Assembly (NCBI GenBank): GCA_965262395.1
Contig: OZ253531.1
Span: 1 to 64,000 of the forward strand
Direction of reading: 5' to 3'
Length of the DNA: 64,000 nucleotides
DNA from: CBDHFF01 sp965262395
GTDB lineage: Bacteria > Pseudomonadota > Alphaproteobacteria > Rickettsiales > Anaplasmataceae
Numbering within the stretch: the stretch's first letter is position 1; the number at the start of each line of letters is the position of its first letter. A program made the position numbers and the translations under genes. Under the pieces are notes generated by a model. The model was not told where the DNA came from, ran no database searches, and saw only the letters and a program-made list of their open reading frames with translations. Positions 44,474 to 53,465 of the stretch are shown here, piece after piece.

Positions 44474-45307
44474 TTACTTCACTCTATTGGCTTTAGAAAC
44501 TTTCTTTCTCTTATAGGGAATTTCATGATTTCTAATATAAACTGTCTCATGACTTGATTTTAGTTGGAACAATGGAGCTATTTGTTCTATCTCTATGAAT
44601 CCGTTGCTTTTAACCCTGAAATTAACCAGGCTTATATATCCTTCGGGATCTACAGAGTAAACCACTGGAAGTTCCGCACCATACTTACGATTGTCGAATT
44701 TTAGATAGGTAAATATGCCATTATCGAAGATCTGCACAGGCTTAATTCTATCATCTCCCTTCACACCATAATTTGTATTAATTCCTCTGGCATCGCTCAT
44801 GGAATCAAATACATCATAGTAGAAAGAATGATCTTTATCTACGGAATCTGCATTGGAAGAACTGTTTTGGGCGATAGACAATGGGCTGTGTTTCTTTTCA
44901 TACAAGAATTTCATATCAAAAGAAATCTCTGGATCATCATCTATGTTTTCAACATGTTTTGCATCTAAGAAGAATTCATACCTTCTTTTATTAGTTAATA
45001 TAGTTACATGCTCTTTTTTAGTTCTTGCATCAGTGGGCTTCATAAATAACATTCTTCCTACAGAATGAGTTTTCCATCCAGATTCTGGATTCATTATTAG
45101 TTGATGCTCTATTTCATCTTCTTCAAAAGTTATGCTACCAAAATTATTGAATGCACCGACATATTTGTGTATACAATCCGCACAATAACTCATTTGCTTA
45201 AACTTACTTTCAGTTGAAGATATGGGTTCTTGTACCTTAGAAAAACAATCATTTACGCTCAGAAAAATGCTCATCATTAGCGATATGTAAAATATTTTAT
45301 TAGTCAT
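44474..45307 (-). CDS. virB9: T4SS outer-membrane complex protein VirB9
   Basis: 277 residues with a signal peptide (KIFYISLMMSIFLSV). The C-terminal beta domain is typical of VirB9/TrbG: IKPVQIFDNGIFTYLKFDNRKYGAELPVVYSVDPEGYISLVNFRV, and the middle has the LTNKRRYEFFL strand. Two N-terminal Cys (YCADC) are notable. It is paired with virB8 but no virB10, B11 or D4 follows, so it may be the second virB9 copy known in Rickettsiales. Confidence 0.87.
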   Translation of the reverse strand: MTNKIFYISLMMSIFLSVNDCFSKVQEPISSTESKFKQMSYCADCIHKYVGAFNNFGSITFEEDEIEHQLIMNPESGWKTHSVGRMLFMKPTDARTKKEHVTILTNKRRYEFFLDAKHVENIDDDPEISFDMKFLYEKKHSPLSIAQNSSSNADSVDKDHSFYYDVFDSMSDARGINTNYGVKGDDRIKPVQIFDNGIFTYLKFDNRKYGAELPVVYSVDPEGYISLVNFRVKSNGFIEIEQIAPLFQLKSSHETVYIRNHEIPYKRKKVSKANRVK

Positions 45308-45314
45308 ATATCTC

Positions 45315-46007
45315 TCACTTGTTATAATTTTGTACTACAAATTCTAAAGGTAGGTTATTTTTAGAAAGTCTGTAAATGTCAGATAGAATAAATTCAATAG
45401 ATACTTTCTCTATATTCGCAACTCTCTGACCAGATCCTTCATTAATTACCTGATACTCTACCTCGGCCATACTAGGTATCGTCTTTCTAAATCCTGTTAA
45501 TCGCACATTAGTTACGTATACTCTACGCTTTATGTCCTTTTTATATTTCAGAACTAAACTGTCTGGATTAGAAGTACTAAGTCTGTCTATATATATTTCA
45601 TTCACTTCTCTTGACGAGTTTTCTTTAATGAAATTTCTTCTTGTTTCCATATTGTGGAAATCATAACTCTCGTAATTTTCTACATATTTCCCTATCAAGT
45701 ATTTGGAAACACTATGTTGTGGGTTATCTTTTATATTATCATCTATTTTTTTCAACGAGGACAATGCATCATCTTCCTCAGTAAAGGTAGACCACTTAAC
45801 AAAGGGATAGTTGGATTTTAATGGAAACATGGAATAAACATTTAACCAGGATATGATGAATAATAGAACAGCAGCACAAGTCATCACTTGAGCCCAAGCT
45901 CTCTCTGTGATTGGGTATATATACATCTTAGCATGCCAGTCCAAGGCATTAGAGAAATATTTCCCAGATTCAACCATTTCTTCAATAGAGCTCACCTTTT
46001 TACTCAC
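45315..46007 (-). CDS. virB8: T4SS inner-membrane protein VirB8
   Basis: 230 residues with a single membrane helix (AQVMTCAAVLLFIISWL) after a short cytoplasmic tail. The periplasmic NTF2-like domain has KYLIGKYVENYESYD, YKKDIKRRVYVTNVRLTG and AEVEYQV. It scaffolds the T4SS channel. The start faces ccmG across a gap with an inverted repeat; virB9 follows after 7 bp. Confidence 0.87.
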   Translation of the reverse strand: MSKKVSSIEEMVESGKYFSNALDWHAKMYIYPITERAWAQVMTCAAVLLFIISWLNVYSMFPLKSNYPFVKWSTFTEEDDALSSLKKIDDNIKDNPQHSVSKYLIGKYVENYESYDFHNMETRRNFIKENSSREVNEIYIDRLSTSNPDSLVLKYKKDIKRRVYVTNVRLTGFRKTIPSMAEVEYQVINEGSGQRVANIEKVSIEFILSDIYRLSKNNLPLEFVVQNYNK

Positions 46008-46071
46008 AATACAAAACGAGAAATCGATAGCAAACTTATAATATTATATGATTAATTATAGATTAAATTAA

Positions 46072-46092
46072 GCTCAGTAATGCCTACTGAGC
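46072..46092. promoter_or_regulatory. Perfect inverted repeat between virB8 and ccmG
   Basis: GCTCAGTA, ATGCC, TACTGAGC is an 8-bp perfect inverted repeat; an overlapping GTAATGC/GCATTAC pair gives a second hairpin. It lies in the divergent gap between virB8 and ccmG, so it may be an operator. Function is a guess. Confidence 0.3.
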
Positions 46093-46210
46093 ATTACGCA
46101 GATATATCAGAGTATCACTGTGAGGTAAGAATATTTATTGAAACAATGCTTGTATTCTTATGGTAATTATTGTTAGAATTCACATTCTACTTATATATTT
46201 GGTTATGTAG

Positions 46211-46702
46211 ATGAAGAAGATTGCTTCTTTTACAATTTTATTTTTCTTGTTCATAGTTGTTACCTCTGGTGTCTATCTTTATAACAAAGATGTTAATCTA
46301 CATAAAGTTCCTGATGTCGCTTTGCGATCAATATTTGATAAAGATCAAATATTGGATCTGAAAGACATGCAAGGCAAGGCCTATGTTGTACATTTTTTTA
46401 CATCTTATTGTCATTCTTGTGTTAATGATCATTTATCGATGGCCAAGCTAAGTGAGCAAGTTGATGTTTATGCTATAGCCAGTTATGATAACCAGGAAAA
46501 AGTTGGAGAATTCCTTGATAAACATGGTAATCCTTACAAATTTGTTGCTCATGATTCAAATGGAGCCGTTGCAAAGAAATTCAAGGTTAATGGTGTGCCA
46601 GAAACTCTACTAATAGATAAAACTGGTGAAATATCCATAAATATCAAAGGCGAGCTTCATAATCAGCATCGAAAATATATAATTGAAAATATTGATCGTT
46701 AG
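46211..46702 (+). CDS. ccmG: Thiol:disulfide interchange protein CcmG/DsbE
   Basis: 163 residues: N-terminal anchor helix (ASFTILFFLFIVVTSGVYL), thioredoxin-like domain with VVHFFTSYCHSCVNDH (CHSC active site) and KVNGVPETLLIDKTG (cis-Pro loop). In the periplasm it keeps apocytochrome c haem-binding Cys reduced. Typical length for CcmG. Its partner ccmF lies on the other strand at 41804-43696. Confidence 0.88.
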   Translation: MKKIASFTILFFLFIVVTSGVYLYNKDVNLHKVPDVALRSIFDKDQILDLKDMQGKAYVVHFFTSYCHSCVNDHLSMAKLSEQVDVYAIASYDNQEKVGEFLDKHGNPYKFVAHDSNGAVAKKFKVNGVPETLLIDKTGEISINIKGELHNQHRKYIIENIDR

Positions 46703-46739
46703 TTATATGTTGAGTCATCATTTCTTTTAATAAGATGAT

Positions 46740-47816
46740 ATGTCTGAGCAGGATGATTCACAAAAAACGGAAGATCCCACGCGGAAACGTATAGAAGATA
46801 GCCGTAAAAAAGGACAAGTTGGGTTCTCTCGTGAGGTTAGTAGTTTCTTAATATTGCTAGTGATTACTATATTGGTTGTTTGGAATTCCGCATATATATT
46901 TTCTGATCTCGCTACTCACTTTTACAAATTTATTGAATCACCGCATGATATTGAATTCAGTGGCAAGAACATTATGAATTTATTTCATAGTTTACTTATA
47001 TCCTCTGGTAAAGTGCTTATCTTGCCAGTGATATTATTTATATTTGTAATATTTACTTCTTCTATTGTACAGAATGGGATTATTTTCTCTGCTGATCCAA
47101 TGAAACCCAAGTTAGAAAAAATCTCCATACCTAAGGGATTTAAAAGGCTGTTTTCTGCTAAGGCAGTTATTGAATTTATCAAGGGCATATTCAAAATAAC
47201 AACAGTTGGTACTGTTGGTATTGTGGCTGTATCATCCGATATTCCTCTTATATTGGGGTTGCACGAATTCAGTCTTGATGCTCTCTTGCCAGTGATTAGA
47301 GATATTAACGTTTCATTCCTATATGGTGTTTTGTCTGTAATGTTAGTTATTGCTGGGTTAGATCTATTATATCAAAAATACTCTCATCATAAGAGTATGA
47401 AAATGAGTAAACAGGAGATTAAAGATGAATTCAAGCAAACTGAAGGTAGTCCAGAGATTAAGAGCAAATTAAGGAAATTACGACAAGAAGCGGTTAAGAA
47501 ACAAATGATGAAAGAAGTACCAAAAGCCGATGTTGTAATAACGAACCCAACCCACTATGCAATAGCCTTGAAATACGACGTTGACACCATGGTTGCTCCT
47601 AAGATCATTGCGAAAGGTAGAGATAAACTAGCAGAGAAAATTAAGAAAGTTGCTAAGGAGAATAAAATTCCTATTGTGGAGAACAAACCATTAGCGCAGG
47701 CGCTATACAAATCTGTAGAAGTAGATCATTATGTTCCAGAGCAGCACTATAAAGCAGTGGCTGAAGTGATTAATTATGTATACAATCTTAAGGGTAAAAA
47801 GCAAAGAGCGACCTAG
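46740..47816 (+). CDS. flhB: Flagellar export switch protein FlhB
   Basis: 358 residues. The N-terminus SQKTEDPTRKRIEDSRKKGQV is the FlhB signature. Four membrane helices follow, then the cytoplasmic domain with the autocleavage site VVITNPTHYAIALKYD (NPTH) and VENKPLAQALYKSV. It switches substrate specificity of the flagellar export gate. It is the only flagellar gene in the window besides a partial copy just downstream, but it implies that the organism has, or recently had, flagella. Confidence 0.93.
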   Translation: MSEQDDSQKTEDPTRKRIEDSRKKGQVGFSREVSSFLILLVITILVVWNSAYIFSDLATHFYKFIESPHDIEFSGKNIMNLFHSLLISSGKVLILPVILFIFVIFTSSIVQNGIIFSADPMKPKLEKISIPKGFKRLFSAKAVIEFIKGIFKITTVGTVGIVAVSSDIPLILGLHEFSLDALLPVIRDINVSFLYGVLSVMLVIAGLDLLYQKYSHHKSMKMSKQEIKDEFKQTEGSPEIKSKLRKLRQEAVKKQMMKEVPKADVVITNPTHYAIALKYDVDTMVAPKIIAKGRDKLAEKIKKVAKENKIPIVENKPLAQALYKSVEVDHYVPEQHYKAVAEVINYVYNLKGKKQRAT

Positions 47817-48028
47817 GTATGCGGTAAATTTTGGCTAACTATACATCAATATAATATTCATTATTAATGAAGCCAATGAAAGCAAAAGATTATGTAACGT
47901 ATGACTATCATAAGTATCGTATATGTGTGATTCCATAATATGTTAACTAGCAATATATTATAATGAACATTGATTGATTAAATACTTAATGATAATATGT
48001 CATTATATACATTCTTTGAGTAAATATA

Positions 48029-48298
48029 TTGTCTAATAGATTATTCTATGCTTTGGCCTTGAAGTATGATGCAGATACCATGATTGCTCCGCAAATTGTT
48101 GCAAAGGGTAAGAATGATGTTGCGGATCGTATTAAAAAGATTGCTAAAGAACATAATGTTCCAATAATAAAGAACAGCACTCTTGTTAATTCTTTATATT
48201 ACGCTTCTAAAGTAGGTGAATTCATACAAAAAAGACACTATAAAGCAGTAGGTGAGATAATACACTATGTATATAGCTTAAAGAAAAAGAAACTATAA
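48029..48298 (+). CDS. FlhB C-terminal-domain paralog lacking the cleavage site
   Basis: 89 residues from a TTG start. YALALKYDADTMIAPQIVAKGKNDVADRIKKIAKE and RHYKAVGEIIHYVYSLK align with the last ~88 residues of FlhB 230 bp upstream. The cleavage motif NPTH has become NRLF. Stand-alone FlhB C-terminal proteins (FhlB/FlhX type) are known and can substitute for the cleaved domain. This one could be such a protein or a remnant of a local duplication; the intact frame favours the former. Confidence 0.65.
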   Translation: MSNRLFYALALKYDADTMIAPQIVAKGKNDVADRIKKIAKEHNVPIIKNSTLVNSLYYASKVGEFIQKRHYKAVGEIIHYVYSLKKKKL

Positions 48299-48307
48299 AT
48301 TTACATA

Positions 48308-49078
48308 TTAAGCTTTGTATTTCTTACTAATTTGCTCAAAGATACTGTTTGAAGTCCAGTCCTTGTGCAAAGGAGTGATTGTAATATATCCTTGATCCAA
48401 AGCTTCCACATCATGATCACCTGATGGCTCTATCACTCTATCCCCTATCCTGAATCTCCGATAGTTGATCTTTGTCATATGATTGTACTTACTGTAATGT
48501 ATTCCTTGACGTACTATTTTTGTTCCTTTGATATTATCCATATCCGAAGGTATATTTATATTTATAATTGCTTTTTTAGAAAGCATATCTTTTTCTAATA
48601 TTTCTTTTATTATTCCAGTTCCTATATCAGCGGTTTTATCCCAGTTATGAGTGCCTATGGCATCTTCTTTACTAAAGTCTATCTGTTGACTTATTGCTAT
48701 AGATGGCACCCCATATAGTATGCCTTCTATTGCTGCACCAACTGTACCTGAATAAGTGATATCATAACCTATATTTTGACCTATGTTTATACCAGATAAT
48801 ATTAAGTCTGGCATCACACCATTATCAATATCAAACATTTCATGTAATCCGAGGATTACACAATCAACGGGTGTGCCAGTGATTGAGAATTTTTTATCGC
48901 TTATTTTAATTAAATTAATTTCCTTTGATAAAGATACAGCCCGACCAATACCACTTTGGTTGGTTGCGGGTGCTACGATATACGGATCAAATCCTAGATT
49001 ATTTGCTATTTTCTCTAATGCTAATATTCCTTCGGCATCTATACCATCATCATTGGTGATTAGAATCTTTTTTACCAT
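48308..49078 (-). CDS. surE: 5'-nucleotidase SurE
   Basis: 256 residues from the ATG at 49078: MVKKILITNDDGIDAEGI is the metal-binding start of SurE. Further motifs: VVAPATNQSGIGRAVSL-like IVAPATNQSGIGRAVSL, GTPVDCVILG, DLILSGINIGQNIG and YSGTVGAAIEG. It hydrolyses nucleoside monophosphates, with a stress-survival role. A TTG at 49096 would extend it by six residues. Convergent with the FlhB-like gene. Confidence 0.93.
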   Translation of the reverse strand: MVKKILITNDDGIDAEGILALEKIANNLGFDPYIVAPATNQSGIGRAVSLSKEINLIKISDKKFSITGTPVDCVILGLHEMFDIDNGVMPDLILSGINIGQNIGYDITYSGTVGAAIEGILYGVPSIAISQQIDFSKEDAIGTHNWDKTADIGTGIIKEILEKDMLSKKAIININIPSDMDNIKGTKIVRQGIHYSKYNHMTKINYRRFRIGDRVIEPSGDHDVEALDQGYITITPLHKDWTSNSIFEQISKKYKA

Positions 49079-49219
49079 TTTTTTTCTACCTATCAAGTTT
49101 TGTAATCTGAGATCTACATACTAAGATGTATTACTGTGAGAAAATTAATGAATTATTAAGTCTATAATCTTGCTAGTCAATCTGTTCCTGTAATATGTTC
49201 CTGTAATAGATGATAATAA

Positions 49220-50404
49220 ATGCATGAAGGTTATATTTTCAAGAATATATTCTATATACTTGTCCTAGCAATTAGTGTTCCTCATACGATAAAATTGCAT
49301 ATTTTGTATATTCCCTTTTTATGTTATAATTTTTCATTATATAATATGCTATATAGCAATATGTTTTCACTGTTTACAGACAAATCTCCGTTCTCATTTA
49401 TGATGAATTATATAATGAATGGTGAATTCTATAACAAAAGTACTCAACATACGACTACTTTGCCAAGTAATTCCATATGTACTAATAATTCAGGGGTTCA
49501 AAGATTTACGCCACGCAAATCAGATACTGTAAATAGTATTGTTTCTCCTAATACACAGCAAATTTTTACAAAAATTGGCAAAGAAATACATAAGAATAGG
49601 CATAAGATTATTATCCCCATCCTATTCTCAGTTGCTTTATATTCCACCCCTTATCTTATCTTAGGTATGAGTCATTATTTAGTAACAGCCTATAATAGTG
49701 ATAATAGTGATGAAATAGAAGATTGTATTAATCTTATCTTGAGCCATATTTTCACTTGTTTAATGATGGTCTCTTATTCATCCAAGTTATATAAGAGTGT
49801 CCTGTTAATGCTTACAGATATACCAAAAATGAATGATGAAAAAAGTAAATTTGGCAATGCAGCGCAAGTTAGTCATTATCTAATCACTTCTAATTTGTTA
49901 ATCAATTTCTCTGTTAGTGTGCTGAAAAGATCGTGCATTCCTTTCAATGCTCTCTGTCTAGATATTGGCCGTATTATCTATGTAGCAGTGCATGATAGTG
50001 TATATAAAGTGATTATTGCTAAAATGGAACAAGGAAAAGAATTCTTAAGACAGAGAAAGACAGTAACTAGCTTGGTCTATAATTCCAGTAGCGGTACTAA
50101 TATGGCATCAGCAGCGTGTAGCAATGGACAGTGCTCAATGCCAGCAGTAATTGATAATTCTTCTTCCCTTTATGCCAGTGATGTACTCGTGCCTGCGCAG
50201 AGGATGGCTGTATTAGACAGCAGCAGTGAGATCGATGCTTGCCGTGAAAACTCTACTGCCGTGGATTCCACATTCACAGGTATTAATCCTGGGGAATGGG
50301 TGGGTTACATCACCCTTCCTAATAGTGTCCTGGCAATTGAAGGTGTGGCTGCACTAGTATATAGTGCTAATACTGTAAACATTCATGCTCAAAGTGATCA
50401 ATAG
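49220..50404 (+). CDS. Unknown membrane protein
   Basis: 394 residues. Hydrophobic segments near the N-terminus (IFYILVLAISV), around residues 133-160 (KIIIPILFSVALYSTPYLILGMS) and 185-200. Long Ser/Thr/Asn-rich tail (NSSSGTNMASAACSNGQC). No recognised family. It lies just left of the tRNA-Lys fragment, so it is the last gene outside the putative island or part of its border. Confidence that it is a gene is moderate. Confidence 0.5.
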   Translation: MHEGYIFKNIFYILVLAISVPHTIKLHILYIPFLCYNFSLYNMLYSNMFSLFTDKSPFSFMMNYIMNGEFYNKSTQHTTTLPSNSICTNNSGVQRFTPRKSDTVNSIVSPNTQQIFTKIGKEIHKNRHKIIIPILFSVALYSTPYLILGMSHYLVTAYNSDNSDEIEDCINLILSHIFTCLMMVSYSSKLYKSVLLMLTDIPKMNDEKSKFGNAAQVSHYLITSNLLINFSVSVLKRSCIPFNALCLDIGRIIYVAVHDSVYKVIIAKMEQGKEFLRQRKTVTSLVYNSSSGTNMASAACSNGQCSMPAVIDNSSSLYASDVLVPAQRMAVLDSSSEIDACRENSTAVDSTFTGINPGEWVGYITLPNSVLAIEGVAALVYSANTVNIHAQSDQ

Positions 50405-50454
50405 AGATAACAGTATGATGTCATAACAGGTAATAAAGGATGATCTATAAAGTA

Positions 50455-50503
50455 TGGTGATCCTAGAAGCGCCCGAACCTCCTCCCACCAAATTGAAAGT
50501 CAG
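50455..50503 (-). tRNA. Degenerate tRNA-Lys 3' fragment (not functional)
   Basis: On the plus strand GGTGATCCTAGAAG ... GAACCT ... CCACC ... ATTGAAAGTCAG follows tRNA-Lys (63083 onward) base for base from the CCA end through the anticodon loop, 37/48 identical. The 5' half of the tRNA is absent. It is probably the second att site of the island. Confidence 0.65.
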
Positions 50504-51393
50504 AGAGTTTAATATTCCTATTATTACTTATATATACATTCATGCGCACTGCCCATTCAAAGAGTTTCTAATGATTATTACTAATATCAATTATTATGTG
50601 ACTTGTTTTGTCTTGATATGAATAATGGTCTCAGGATAACAATGGAATAAAGGTGGCTATAGGCAGAATGAATTTTGCTAAAGCAGTAGCAGCCAGATTA
50701 TCACTACCTAAGCAAGACAGATTATATTATGAAGACACAAAAGGAGAGGATTACTATCCATTAGTAAATTATCTTGTATGGTTTTAAAAGATTGATCTAG
50801 ATCATAATATTTCATGATATATTGAATATACAGAGGACAGAGAGTTCACAATGTTTATAAATGATGATGATAGAAAAATTAGATAGGGATTCACAATTGT
50901 ATATGAGCTTGGATATTCTTTTTGACATAAATGATTGAACATAAAATGGCAAACAGCAGATCTCTATAGATTGCATTATAGAGCTATAGAGCAGCGCTAT
51001 GAAACAGCAGAGAAAATCTTCTGATGTGCTGAATAGTGTCAAACTTTCAGCTATGCAGATATAAGAAGATTTTAAAATATATAGAATATTTTCTTATAAT
51101 CCACTATGAAGACAAAGAAAATTCAATATCTATTGATGTATACGTAAGAAATGGAGTGTATTACTTATAGATCAATCATTCTTCAATCTTGTCGGATAAG
51201 TACATCTTGGAATCAGCCTATATGTAATCAGAAAAAACAACGAATAAAACAGTTATAAATACTGATCTACATGGCATAAATCAACATCTACTACCTCTTG
51301 TTAAAGGCAAGAGCATGTAAAGAGATTAATAATAATCTAAGATAATCAGGTTGGATTAATTGTGTTTTTGGGAGAAAGTTCTTACTGCAATTA
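50504..51393. other. Gene-poor island border with decayed coding remnants
   Basis: About 890 bp without a supported gene. Plus-strand pieces such as MNFAKAVAARLSLPKQDRLYYED (50670 region) and WQTADLYRLHYRAIEQRYETAE (50945 region) are separated by stops and look like a decayed gene. DRLYY also occurs in the remnant at 54527-55548, but the match is too short to prove relation. A short open frame at 50812-51042 on the minus strand is not convincing. Confidence 0.35.
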
Positions 51394-51455
51394 TAGTTAA
51401 CGATTTAACCTTTGTGCCATAATTGATTGCAAGAGAGAATCATTAATATTATAAT
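51394..51455 (+). promoter_or_regulatory. Family promoter of the 660-residue gene
   Basis: TAGTTAACGATTTAACCTT (51394-51412), then TTGCAA (51427-51432), 17 bp, TATAAT (51450-51455). The same box, spacing and -10 stand before the paralogs at 58326 and 62828, while the surrounding sequence has diverged, so it is probably a conserved promoter with an upstream regulator site. Confidence 0.65.
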
Positions 51456-51482
51456 AGTCTTGTGTGTATATGAGAAAGAGTA

Positions 51483-53465
51483 ATGAATAAGGTTATATCT
51501 GCATTGGCAGATGGGTGCGATATACGTATATCTATTGATATAACATCAGCCACAGGTCATTTAGAAAATGTACAGACATGGATAAAAATCTACAACAACA
51601 AAAATCACCTTTGCTATTGTCTGGAGATAACCGGTATTATTAGCGATGAATGCTTATGGTCCGGACAGCATGTAATTGATAGAAGCAGCTCTGGAAGTTC
51701 TAATTGGCAAATGAGCGGATGTATAAAGAAAGAAGGCTATGAATCAACAATAATGATTACACTCACTCCGGAAGGATCTGATCATATGATAGAAATCACA
51801 GGTGTACTTCATATTCATCATGGTCAGATCGTAAAATATGAAATTACAGGCATTAAAAATAATATATTATTTGTAGGATCTGCAGATACGTTGATTGCCA
51901 GCTCAGAGACAGAAAAACCTGCATTACAAATACCTTCTTTATTACCATGTCACAGTGCAAACATTCTACCGAATGATAACGCAGGAACCTACCCAAGCAC
52001 GACTTCAGATGTCAATGTTGCACCAGCACAAGTCTTTACACACAGTGATCCGCTTCTTAGTACATATAACTCAGCAAACTATAATGGCACATATCCAGGC
52101 ATAATGCCATCGCACAGTTTTAGTTTTGCACAGGGATCAGCACACACACAGTATCCTCAATTTCCTAATTTCTATGACCAAGTGGGGTATGATAGCTCTT
52201 ATCCAGGCATAATGCCATCGCACAGTTTTAGTTTTGCACAGGGATCAGCACACACACAGTATCCTCAATTTCCTAATTTCTATGACCAAGTGGGGCATGA
52301 TAGCTCTTATACAAAAGAAATCCCAGTTGGCATACGATGTAGTGATTCTGCTGAGTCATTTTTGGAGAGCATTCTTCAGTCTACTCCAGAAGAACCCTTG
52401 CAATCTGTAGCGGAGGGTGGTGATAGGCATAATCTAAAGGTTAATGAGGTTGTGTTCATGCAACCTTCTCCGTTAGCATCATTAACCCCAGTGCAAAGTG
52501 TGACATCTTCTGCAAAAAGCCCAGGAGAACCAGCAGTCTGTCCATCAAAGAGGCCCCGACCTCCTGAAGATGAATGCTCGCCTACTCCGAAACGCCAGAA
52601 AAGGAACGACACAATACCAGAGTCACCGCAAACTACGGAAGTCCTAGGAGAATATCCTCTGGTAATATCACCTTCTATGTCGGAATTAGAAAAATCAAGC
52701 ACAGAAGCCAGTGCTCCGCTGGAAGCAGAAGAACCAAAAAAATTAAAAAAATCAAGACGATCATACAAGAAGAAGTCTGGCCTAGTATCAAAAACGGAGC
52801 TATATTATAAGATGTGCTTAGCTGAGAAAAAAGTGGCGGGAAAGAAAAAAATAAAGTCTCTGGCAACGTTTGCTGAAGAATTAAGAGCGGATGGTGTAAA
52901 GGTGAACTGTGGGATAGGGGGAAAGCATTGGGCTTTACAGAATCAAATATGTTTATTCATGGACGAAGATGAGGAGATTTTATATGCAGCAGCAAAAGCA
53001 GATCCTGTATGGGAGAAACTAAATAACGACGACTCATATTTCATGAGAAAGATGCAGATGATCAACAAGAGGTGTTCATTCATAAAGTTGCTTACCAACA
53101 CAAAGTCTAGTCACCGGATAATAATATCAGATATAATAGGAAGGGAGAAGTTTCTACTAAGAGCTGACGCTATTATATTTAATGTTAATCGTGCCCTTTG
53201 CGATCGCATAAAGAAGTCTCAATCATTCGACAGAGATCGCAACTGTCTGCTTTTATTCTCATTAGAAGAATATTTTATACCCTTCTTATTTAAGGGAATA
53301 TTAGCTATATATTACCTTAGGGAACTACCTACTACATTTATTAGAGGTGAGACAACAATTGAAGTATTATCCAAGGAACTATTTAGACTTATACAGAACC
53401 TTTCATACGTATCACTCAAAAGATACTGGGAAGGTAAATTTGATCTCTTATATGCCACTAAATGA
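51483..53465 (+). CDS. Island family protein, ORF1 of a split pair
   Basis: 660 residues. N-terminal domain (about 1-130) with MSGCIKKEGYESTIMITLTPEG, homologous to GSIKKEGEKPTITL and GSIKREGDEPTITL of the two paralogs. Middle: Pro/Ser/Tyr-rich, with two identical-looking 36-residue repeats (204-275). A bipartite nuclear-signal-like KRPRPPEDECSPTPKRQKR sits at 356-374. The C-terminal helical domain includes LLLFSLEEYFIPFLFKGIL, matching FLLKEYFIPITLEKIL and VLEKHFLPVVLENVL in the paralogs. It ends 14 nt inside ORF2. No signal peptide; candidate nuclear-targeted effector. Confidence 0.7.
   Translation: MNKVISALADGCDIRISIDITSATGHLENVQTWIKIYNNKNHLCYCLEITGIISDECLWSGQHVIDRSSSGSSNWQMSGCIKKEGYESTIMITLTPEGSDHMIEITGVLHIHHGQIVKYEITGIKNNILFVGSADTLIASSETEKPALQIPSLLPCHSANILPNDNAGTYPSTTSDVNVAPAQVFTHSDPLLSTYNSANYNGTYPGIMPSHSFSFAQGSAHTQYPQFPNFYDQVGYDSSYPGIMPSHSFSFAQGSAHTQYPQFPNFYDQVGHDSSYTKEIPVGIRCSDSAESFLESILQSTPEEPLQSVAEGGDRHNLKVNEVVFMQPSPLASLTPVQSVTSSAKSPGEPAVCPSKRPRPPEDECSPTPKRQKRNDTIPESPQTTEVLGEYPLVISPSMSELEKSSTEASAPLEAEEPKKLKKSRRSYKKKSGLVSKTELYYKMCLAEKKVAGKKKIKSLATFAEELRADGVKVNCGIGGKHWALQNQICLFMDEDEEILYAAAKADPVWEKLNNDDSYFMRKMQMINKRCSFIKLLTNTKSSHRIIISDIIGREKFLLRADAIIFNVNRALCDRIKKSQSFDRDRNCLLLFSLEEYFIPFLFKGILAIYYLRELPTTFIRGETTIEVLSKELFRLIQNLSYVSLKRYWEGKFDLLYATK
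52092..52307 (+). repeat. Two 108-bp tandem repeats
   Basis: The unit encodes YPGIMPSHSFSFAQGSAHTQ plus YPQFPNFYDQVGYDSS (36 residues). The two copies are nearly identical at the DNA level, so the duplication is recent and in frame. Confidence 0.9.

Noticed and set aside
50812..51042. 76-residue minus-strand open frame
   Set aside because: No ribosome site, Cys-rich random composition, and it lies in decayed DNA.
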